From Candidatus Thiosymbion sp. (lineage in GTDB: Bacteria; Pseudomonadota; Gammaproteobacteria; Chromatiales; Chromatiaceae): a stretch of DNA of 36,680 nt. Numbering within the stretch: position 1 is the stretch's first letter; each line of letters opens with the position of its first letter. The translations under genes and the position numbers were made by a program. Where the stretch lies: contig JAHDND010000191.1 of NCBI GenBank assembly GCA_018435665.1, positions 1 to 36,680 on the forward strand, given 5' to 3'. The notes beneath the pieces were generated by a model, which saw only the letters and a program-made list of their open reading frames with translations, searched no databases and was not told the origin of the DNA. Shown here one piece after another: positions 32,521-36,680 of the stretch.

Positions 32521-33194
32521 CGCGGACCCCGGACGCGGCGGAACGGTTCTTTCCGACCCTGACGGCGGGGGATGCGGCTAGCCGCCTGCTGCTGGCGTCT
32601 GCCCAGACGCTGGAGATCCCGGCCGATCAGCCGATCTTTCACGCCGGCAGTGCTTGTCGCCATTATGTGCTGGTGGTTGACGGCACGATTCGCGTGCAGG
32701 TCATCGGCCAGGGTGGACGGGAGGCGGTCCTCTATCGGGTCTTGCCGGGCCAGGCCTGTGTCCTGACCACCTGCTGCATCCTGTCCGGCGATCCTTATCC
32801 CGCCGAGGGCTTCAGCGAGTCTCCGGTGAGGGCACTGAGTTTCAGCAAGCCGATTTTCGATCGTGGCCTAGAGGAGGCCCCGGCCTTCCGCCGTCTGGTC
32901 TTCGCCAACCTGGGCCAGCGCCTGGCGGAGGTGATCTGCCGCATGGAGGAACTGGCCTTCCGGCCGGTCGAGACCCGCCTGGCGGCCTTTTTGCTGGAGC
33001 GTGGTGAGCGGGAACCAGGTCGCGCCCTGGCCCTGACTCATCAGGAGATCGCCATCGAACTGGGGAGCGCCCGCGAGGTGGTTTCCCGGCACCTCAAACT
33101 TATGGAAAAGGCCGGCCTGGTGGCCTTGGGACGGTCCAGCCTCCAGGTCCGCGATCCCGTCGGCCTCATGCGCCTACGTGACGGTTCACGGTGA
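32517..33194 (+). CDS. Crp/Fnr-family transcriptional regulator
   Basis: A 225-residue regulator. The cyclic-nucleotide-type beta roll spans about residues 15-125, the dimer helix 125-160, and the winged helix-turn-helix 172-215. The recognition helix reads GSAREVVSRHLK, giving E187, S190 and R191, the ExxSR pattern by which FNR relatives read TTGAT half sites. FNR's N-terminal cysteine cluster is absent. Cysteines are C47, C81, C86, C87 and C141, with CVLTTCC in the sensor domain, so a thiol or sulfur signal is conceivable. Translation begins at GTG 32517, overlapping the previous stop. Confidence 0.92.
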   Translation: MTRTPDAAERFFPTLTAGDAASRLLLASAQTLEIPADQPIFHAGSACRHYVLVVDGTIRVQVIGQGGREAVLYRVLPGQACVLTTCCILSGDPYPAEGFSESPVRALSFSKPIFDRGLEEAPAFRRLVFANLGQRLAEVICRMEELAFRPVETRLAAFLLERGEREPGRALALTHQEIAIELGSAREVVSRHLKLMEKAGLVALGRSSLQVRDPVGLMRLRDGSR

Positions 33195-33298
33195 CATAGT
33201 CACGGACCTGGGCCGCGCCCTCGGCTAAGCTAATCCGCAATCACCACCCCAGACCCCGTTGCGCGGGGTCCATCACCTACCCTCAGGAGATTATCCCA

Positions 33299-33496
33299 AT
33301 GAACTTCACCAAGAATGCCGGAACCGTCGACCGCGCCCTGCGCGCCATCGTTGGCCTGGTCCTTATCGCCCTCGCCCTGACCGGCACCGTCGGTGTCTGG
33401 GGCTGGATCGGCGTCGTCCCGCTGGTCACGGCCGCCCTGGGCTGGTGCCCGGCTTACACCCTGCTGGGAATCAAGACCTGCCCCACCCAAGACTGA
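33299..33496 (+). CDS. DUF2892 (YgaP-type membrane domain) protein
   Basis: A 65-residue protein with an N-terminal NAGTVDRALRAIVG motif, two helices and the C-terminal GWCPAYTLLGIKTC, typical of DUF2892. These proteins often accompany rhodanese or sulfide-handling genes and regulators. AGGAG at 33284 gives good spacing to the ATG. The roughly 130 bases after it contain a short palindrome (GGCCAGCCTGGCC) but no U-tract. Confidence 0.9.
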   Translation: MNFTKNAGTVDRALRAIVGLVLIALALTGTVGVWGWIGVVPLVTAALGWCPAYTLLGIKTCPTQD

Positions 33497-33629
33497 CGCT
33501 AGCGCGTCTGTGACGCCCCCCTTTGCCCCTTGCCCATCCAGCCGGCCAGCCTGGCCGTCGGGCGGGGGGCTCAGTCCGCATCGGCATGCTTGCGTTCCGA
33601 TTCCCTAGCCCTACCAGCGGAGAACCCAC

Positions 33630-33815
33630 ATGCTGAAGTCCAGCCTCATCACTGGGGGGATTCTCGCCCTCCTCCTGATCCACGCCAGTCCCCAGGCCGG
33701 GACCCCGGCGGCTGACGGCCAGCCTGATGCCAGGGCCGGGGACCGGATGTCTGTCCACACCCAGGCGCGGGGCCTCCCATGCCCGCCTGTTGCCACGGCC
33801 CAGGTTCGGCCCTGA
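33630..33815 (+). pseudogene. truncated paralogue of the secreted repeat protein at 35679-36056
   Basis: The first 24 residues (MLKSSLITGGILALLLIHAS) and the bases before the ATG (GGAGAACCCACATG) closely resemble those of the oppositely oriented gene at 35679-36056 (GGAGAGCCCACATG, MLKSSFLAGG). After the signal peptide there is no similarity and no FPTQ repeat. It may be a remnant of a duplication or a very small secreted peptide of 61 residues. Confidence 0.45.
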
Positions 33816-33840
33816 TACCGACCACTTACGGAGTGTCCTC

Positions 33841-34260
33841 ATGATGAAAAAGACCCTTGTCGCCCTCGCCCTGACCCTGGGTTCGACCCTGGCTCTTGCC
33901 GAGAACCAGCCGGTGACCCTGGTGATCACCGATGACGACACCATGACGCAGGGCATTGCCCTGGTTCTCGCCAACCAGATGCAGGAGCAGGGTGGCCAGG
34001 TCAATATCCTGCTGTGCGATACAGCGGGTGATCTGGCCCTCAAGAATGCCGGGGGCGAGGCCCTCAAGCCCAACAACGTCACCCCGGCCCAACTGCTGGA
34101 CGGGGCCATCAAAAAAGGGGCCACGGCCGCGGTCTGCGCCCTCTATCTGCCCAACACCGGTCACAAGCCGGAGGACCTCAAGGAAGGCATCGCCCCGGCC
34201 AAGCCCGCCGACATGGCCCGGGCCTTGTTGGAGCCGGGACGTAAGGTCCTGACTTTCTGA
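33841..34260 (+). CDS. periplasmic DsrE-family protein
   Basis: A 139-residue DsrE/DsrF-like protein with signal peptide (cleavage after TLALA, residue 20). The family core includes GGQVNILLCDTAG (C59) and the sulfur-relay-type cysteine in TAAVCALYLPN (C99). Cytoplasmic DsrE proteins carry sulfane sulfur on that cysteine. The exported location suggests a role in periplasmic sulfur handling, which is inference. CGGAG at 33826 fits ATG 33841; the frame open to 33727 lacks family similarity there. Confidence 0.88.
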   Translation: MMKKTLVALALTLGSTLALAENQPVTLVITDDDTMTQGIALVLANQMQEQGGQVNILLCDTAGDLALKNAGGEALKPNNVTPAQLLDGAIKKGATAAVCALYLPNTGHKPEDLKEGIAPAKPADMARALLEPGRKVLTF

Positions 34261-34426
34261 GCGCTGATTTTAACCGTGTCGTGGGACCTGTTTCGTCACC
34301 AGGCCTGATCAGGGCATTCCCCATCAAAACGGAGAGGGAAATGCCTTAAGCGCCTCGCAATCCGGACAGTCATGGAGCGGGTAAAACCTCATCCTGACTT
34401 CTCGGCGAAAGTCCCTGCCAATTTCG

Positions 34427-34459
34427 ACCCCGGTGCCCTCGGGCCTCCGGGGTTTTTTT
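34427..34459 (+). terminator. rho-independent terminator
   Basis: ACCCCGG (34427-34433) pairs with CCGGGGT (34447-34453), with an inner GCCC/GGGC stem, followed directly by seven T residues. It would end the transcript carrying the DsrE-family gene or a separate short RNA starting before 34313. Confidence 0.85.
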
Positions 34460-34687
34460 GTGGATCATCTTCAAGCATGGGTATTGGGTATGGGGCTAAC
34501 TTCCCTGAGGCGGCTCGCCACAATCCCGATGATGAATGGACCTATAGGTGACTTTTACGCTCTGGAATGGCATTGTCTTAGGAGTTGTATCGGAAAGGCA
34601 TTGAGGAAGCCGATGATTGTTAATAAGCAATGGCCATTGGGATATGTCCGGGGTTTATTTCACGAAGGGTTTTTCAGCAATCGAGGG

Positions 34688-34701
34688 TTGATAATTATCA
34701 T
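34688..34701. promoter_or_regulatory. FNR-type box 1
   Basis: TTGAT-AATT-ATCAT matches the FNR/Crp-family consensus TTGAT-N4-ATCAA at nine of ten positions. Its centre is about 186 bases upstream of the peroxiredoxin start. Confidence 0.5.
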
Positions 34702-34745
34702 TTATTATAAAGGGTTACCGTGAACTTCAATGAAGATTATTCGGC

Positions 34746-34759
34746 TTGATAATTGTCAA
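34746..34759. promoter_or_regulatory. FNR-type box 2
   Basis: TTGAT-AATT-GTCAA also matches the consensus at nine of ten positions. It lies 58 bases (between five and six helical turns) from box 1 and about 128 bases before the peroxiredoxin ATG. A Crp/Fnr regulator with the matching recognition residues is encoded at 32517-33194. Confidence 0.5.
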
Positions 34760-34880
34760 TTGGTTTCAGTGATTACTGTCATTCGCTTAAACGATTGGAT
34801 TTAATTGGGTGGCAGATTTAATCTCTAAGCGTGCTCTACGGAGTACCGGCAATACTATCTTCTCTATCGGAGACATCCTA

Positions 34881-35531
34881 ATGAATAATGATGTAGTCAA
34901 TGCACCCAGCATGCCCCGTCTTAATGAGCCGGCACCAGCCTTCAGTGCTCCCACCACGCATGGGGTCAAGACGCTCGATGATTTCAAAGGCAAATGGTTA
35001 GTACTCTTCTCCCACCCGGCGGATTTCACTCCCGTGTGCACCACGGAGTTCATTGCCTTTGCCAGGCGTCATGCGGAATTCCAGGCCATCGGCTGTGAAT
35101 TGTTGGGTCTGTCCATTGACAGTACCTACTCCCACATTGCCTGGGAGCGTAATATCAAGGAGAAGTTTGGCGTCGAGATCCGCTTCCCGATCATCGCCGA
35201 CCTGTCCATGCAGGTGGCCAAGGCCTATGGCATGATCCAACCCGGTGCCAGCGATACCTCGGCGGTACGGGCAACCTTCATTATCGATCCGCAGGGAATC
35301 CTGCGCGCCATGGTCTACTACCCCATGAGCAACGGTCGTTCCATTGATGAGTTTGTGCGCCTGGTCAAGGCCATGCAGACCTCCGATAAGCATAAGGTGG
35401 CAACGCCCGAAAATTGGCAACCAGGCGACAAGGTCATCGTGCCACCGCCGGGAACCGCCGAGGCCGCCGAAGCGCGCATGAATGAAGGTTACGAGTGTAG
35501 TGATTGGTACTACTGTACCAAGTCCCTCTAA
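34881..35531 (+). CDS. peroxiredoxin, Prx6/AhpC-TSA type
   Basis: A 216-residue peroxiredoxin. The peroxidatic cysteine is C53 in HPADFTPVCTTEF, with the long C-terminal domain of the Prx6 class. Two more cysteines near the end (ECSDWYYC, C206 and C212) may resolve the sulfenic acid. It reduces peroxides, probably in the cytoplasm as no signal peptide is seen. ATG 34881 with CGGAG at 34868 is preferred over GTG 34809, which adds 24 residues not typical of the family. The gene may be under Crp/Fnr control from the two boxes upstream. Confidence 0.95.
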   Translation: MNNDVVNAPSMPRLNEPAPAFSAPTTHGVKTLDDFKGKWLVLFSHPADFTPVCTTEFIAFARRHAEFQAIGCELLGLSIDSTYSHIAWERNIKEKFGVEIRFPIIADLSMQVAKAYGMIQPGASDTSAVRATFIIDPQGILRAMVYYPMSNGRSIDEFVRLVKAMQTSDKHKVATPENWQPGDKVIVPPPGTAEAAEARMNEGYECSDWYYCTKSL

Positions 35532-35536
35532 TTTAT

Positions 35537-35574
35537 CTGACAATCCCAAAACGCGCGTTTGACAGGGATGTCAG
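35537..35574 (+). other. stem-loop just downstream of the peroxiredoxin gene
   Basis: CTGACAATCCC pairs with GGGATGTCAG (one bulged A). Between them lies the perfect 12-base palindrome AAACGCGCGTTT (35549-35560). There is no U-tract after it. It may stabilise the 3' end or aid termination. Confidence 0.45.
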
Positions 35575-35604
35575 CGCCATTGTTGCCAGTAGAGGGATAT
35601 AACT

Positions 35605-35645
35605 CGAAAAGAAATGACCCGGGGAGATCAGAAGACTCCCCGGGT
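35605..35645 (-). terminator. terminator between convergent genes, U-rich on the minus strand
   Basis: A perfect 10-bp stem, ACCCGGGGAG with CTCCCCGGGT, encloses a nine-base loop. On the minus strand it is followed by TCATTTCTTTTC, so it most likely ends the gene at 35679. It may also stop the peroxiredoxin transcript. Confidence 0.8.
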
Positions 35646-35678
35646 TATCAGAAGGATCAGGTAATCCTGAAACGGCGC

Positions 35679-36056
35679 TTAGTTGAACTCAACGGCGCGG
35701 AAGGCATAGAAAAGACTGTTCTCGCTGTCGCCGGTCCAGGCCAGATACGCCTTGAACTGCTCCTCCATTTCCTGCGTGGGGAAACGCCCTGACAGGGAAC
35801 CCTGACCGGCGGGGAAGTCGCGAACCACTGGTTCAAAGGCCGCCAGCCGGCTCAGACCCTGCTCGCGGGTCCAGGTCAAGTAGTCAGTGAAGGCATCTTC
35901 CATGGCCTGGGTCGGGAAAAGACCGGTGGCCGAGACTTCGCCATTCAGGGCTGGTTCCAGTTGACGAGCGCTGGTTTCGTCCAGGGCCGTCGCCTGGGAA
36001 CTGGTACTGAGAAGGAGCAGGGCGAGACCGCCGGCGAGAAAACTAGACTTGAGCAT
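35679..36056 (-). CDS. secreted protein with two FPTQ-ME-F-YL-WT repeats, unknown
   Basis: A 125-residue protein with signal peptide (LAGGLALLLLSTSSQA, cleavage near 22-24). The mature part is two repeats 45 residues apart: GLFPTQAMEDAFTDYLTWT (45-63) and GRFPTQEMEEQFKAYLAWT (90-108), each followed by a short segment ending in AF-x-x-V. No cysteine or known motif occurs. It has its own promoter and terminator and is highly acidic. Related signal sequence is found at 33630-33815. Function is unknown. Confidence 0.82.
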   Translation of the reverse strand: MLKSSFLAGGLALLLLSTSSQATALDETSARQLEPALNGEVSATGLFPTQAMEDAFTDYLTWTREQGLSRLAAFEPVVRDFPAGQGSLSGRFPTQEMEEQFKAYLAWTGDSENSLFYAFRAVEFN

Positions 36057-36093
36057 GTGGGCTCTCCAAGAAGGTGTGCGTGAAGTTAGATAT

Positions 36094-36122
36094 ATTATGA
36101 AATACTAATATACTTCTGTCAA
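36094..36122 (-). promoter_or_regulatory. sigma70 promoter of the secreted repeat protein
   Basis: On the minus strand a perfect TTGACA (36122-36117) is followed after 17 bases by CATAAT (36099-36094), matching the -10 consensus at five of six bases. It lies 38-66 bases before ATG 36056 in an AT-rich stretch. Confidence 0.75.
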
Positions 36123-36269
36123 TCCCTACTTTTTCACTAGGGAACCTGCCTTCTCTTCCTGGCCAGCCAGCCGGTGTCAGGTTCTACCCGGAGCAATGAC
36201 GAGGCATGAGTCTTCCCCCGACCTTCACCAGGAAGCTGATTGCGGTTCGCGGCGGGCAGGAGTCAGGGG

Positions 36270-36292
36270 CTCAGACTCAGACTCAGACTCAG
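36270..36292. repeat. 6-bp tandem repeat (CTCAGA)
   Basis: Three exact CTCAGA units and a partial fourth, in non-coding DNA. Confidence 0.8.
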
Positions 36293-36339
36293 GGAGGTTT
36301 GCCGCGCAGTGCGAAGGAAGGTCGTGCCCGTTCCTGCAT

Positions 36340-36366
36340 AAAAAAACCCGCGCCATAGCGCGGGTT
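36340..36366 (-). terminator. rho-independent terminator of the cytochrome c peroxidase gene
   Basis: A 9-bp stem AACCCGCGC/GCGCGGGTT with loop of four bases. On the minus strand the stem runs into a tract of seven T residues. It lies 58 bases after the peroxidase stop codon. Confidence 0.9.
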
Positions 36367-36424
36367 GTAAGGGCGTCAGTGGCTTAGGCGTCTTAGCTCA
36401 GTGCCGCTCGACCAAGCTCCTCGC

Positions 36425-36680
36425 TTACTTAAAGGGATCGGGCCGGGGAGTCTTGTCGGCAGACGGCGGCAGGATCGGCAACTGGAAGCTAGGCTGATCG
36501 CCGGTGAGGGTCTTGAGGAAGGCGACGATCTGCGCGTTCTCCTCCTTGGAGAACTTCTTGCCGAGCTGGATGCGGCCCATGATCTCGACCGCCTCGCCCA
36601 AGGTATTGGCGGCACCGTCATGGAAGTAGGGATAGGTCAGGGCGACGTTGCGCAGGGTCGGGACCTTGAAGTTGAAGCGG
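36425..36680 (-). CDS. di-haem cytochrome c peroxidase (CcpA/MauG family), C-terminal part
   Basis: The gene enters from beyond the window edge; only the last 84 residues and the TAA at 36425 are present. The sequence FNFKVPTLRNVALTYPYFHDG followed by EIMGRIQLGKKFS and AFLKTLTG is the typical end of bacterial di-haem cytochrome c peroxidases; the methionine in EIMGR is the probable axial ligand of the electron-donating haem. Such enzymes reduce hydrogen peroxide in the periplasm. The protein ends in a Pro-rich tail (PPSADKTPRPDPFK). The haem-binding CxxCH motifs would lie upstream and cannot be seen. Confidence 0.9.
   Translation of the reverse strand, partial: RFNFKVPTLRNVALTYPYFHDGAANTLGEAVEIMGRIQLGKKFSKEENAQIVAFLKTLTGDQPSFQLPILPPSADKTPRPDPFK

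Larger units (their letters stand above)
34261..34880. other. 620-base intergenic region with terminator, hairpins and FNR-type boxes
   Basis: The first 200 bases after the DsrE gene contain a strong stem-loop (GGCATTCCC at 34313-34321 with GGGAAATGCC at 34336-34345) and then the terminator listed separately. From 34600 the base composition becomes AT-rich and holds two FNR-type boxes and the presumed promoter of the peroxiredoxin gene. An open frame at 34433-34723 crosses the terminator and looks non-coding. Confidence 0.6.
36057..36424. other. gene-free region between secreted repeat protein and cytochrome peroxidase
   Basis: These 368 bases contain the promoter of the 35679-36056 gene, a 6-bp tandem repeat, and the terminator of the incoming peroxidase gene, all listed separately. 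Nothing else is recognised in 36125-36265. Confidence 0.6.

Noticed and set aside
33191..33203. Palindrome GTGAC-ATA-GTCAC as a Crp-type operator before the DUF2892 gene
   Set aside because: It overlaps the stop codon of the regulator gene and the half-site spacing does not fit Crp or FNR. It could still be a weak site, but nothing else supports it.
34433..34723. 96-residue open frame
   Set aside because: It begins inside the terminator stem, crosses an FNR-type box, has no ribosome-binding site and no protein-like pattern.
36376..36621. 81-residue Arg/Ser-rich frame at the window end
   Set aside because: The neighbouring frame on the same strand encodes the cytochrome c peroxidase C-terminus, which has clear motifs and stops at 36425.

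Overview
The window is GC-rich DNA (roughly two-thirds G+C by eye, with a few AT-rich intergenic islands). It looks like the chromosome of a sulfur-oxidising gammaproteobacterium of the Chromatiales type. That placement is an inference from the mix of bacterial V/A-type ATPase, Mrp modules, DsrE-family and DUF2892 proteins, a Crp/Fnr regulator and a di-haem peroxidase; no rRNA or other marker is present. No tRNA, rRNA, insertion sequence or CRISPR array was seen.

About 30 kb is an island of ion-motive machinery. (1) 169-2871 (+): a P2-type cation ATPase. (2) 2965-8938 (+): a complete seven-gene Mrp cation/proton antiporter operon, mrpABCDEFG, mostly joined by ATGA stop/start overlaps. (3) 9206-18585 (-): a complete nine-subunit V/A-type rotary ATPase operon, transcribed H-C-I-K-F-E-A-B-D and convergent with mrp. 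(4) 18800-30547 (-): a thirteen-frame operon encoding a complex-I-like, Mrp-containing membrane oxidoreductase. Its module order (MrpE-MrpF-MrpG-MbhD-MbhE/MrpB-MrpC-antiporter pair-NuoH-NuoB-NuoC-NuoD-NuoI) is that of the archaeal Mbx/Mbs sulfane reductase rather than of complex I or a hydrogenase.

The Mbx-like operon is the most interesting part. Its two antiporter subunits are fused into one 1052-residue protein. Its NuoI-like ferredoxin is fused to a complete GltD/NfnL-like flavin and pyridine-nucleotide module. Its NuoB-like subunit keeps only three of the four N2-cluster cysteines. Its NuoD-like subunit has lost the complex I quinone-site His/Tyr and the hydrogenase C-terminal DPCxxC, but retains an N-terminal CxxC. 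A ferritin-like diiron protein is translationally coupled to the end. The likely role is electron transfer between NAD(P)H or ferredoxin and an unidentified, possibly sulfur-based, acceptor, coupled to ion pumping.

A second theme is short-period tandem repetition at gene ends and junctions in the mrp and V-ATPase operons. A 15-bp array lies in the mrpB tail, 12-bp arrays in the mrpF tail and the atpA head, and 14-bp arrays in the mrpD-mrpE and atpA-atpB junctions. A 63-bp duplication lies between atpI and atpK. Arrays inside genes have periods divisible by three; the intergenic ones do not.

From 31012 to the end is a separate periplasmic, sulfur and peroxide-stress neighbourhood: a secreted alpha/beta hydrolase, a membrane-anchored unknown protein overlapping a Crp/Fnr regulator, a DUF2892 protein, a truncated secreted paralogue, a periplasmic DsrE-family protein, a peroxiredoxin preceded by two FNR-type boxes, a secreted two-repeat protein, and the C-terminus of a di-haem cytochrome c peroxidase cut by the window edge.
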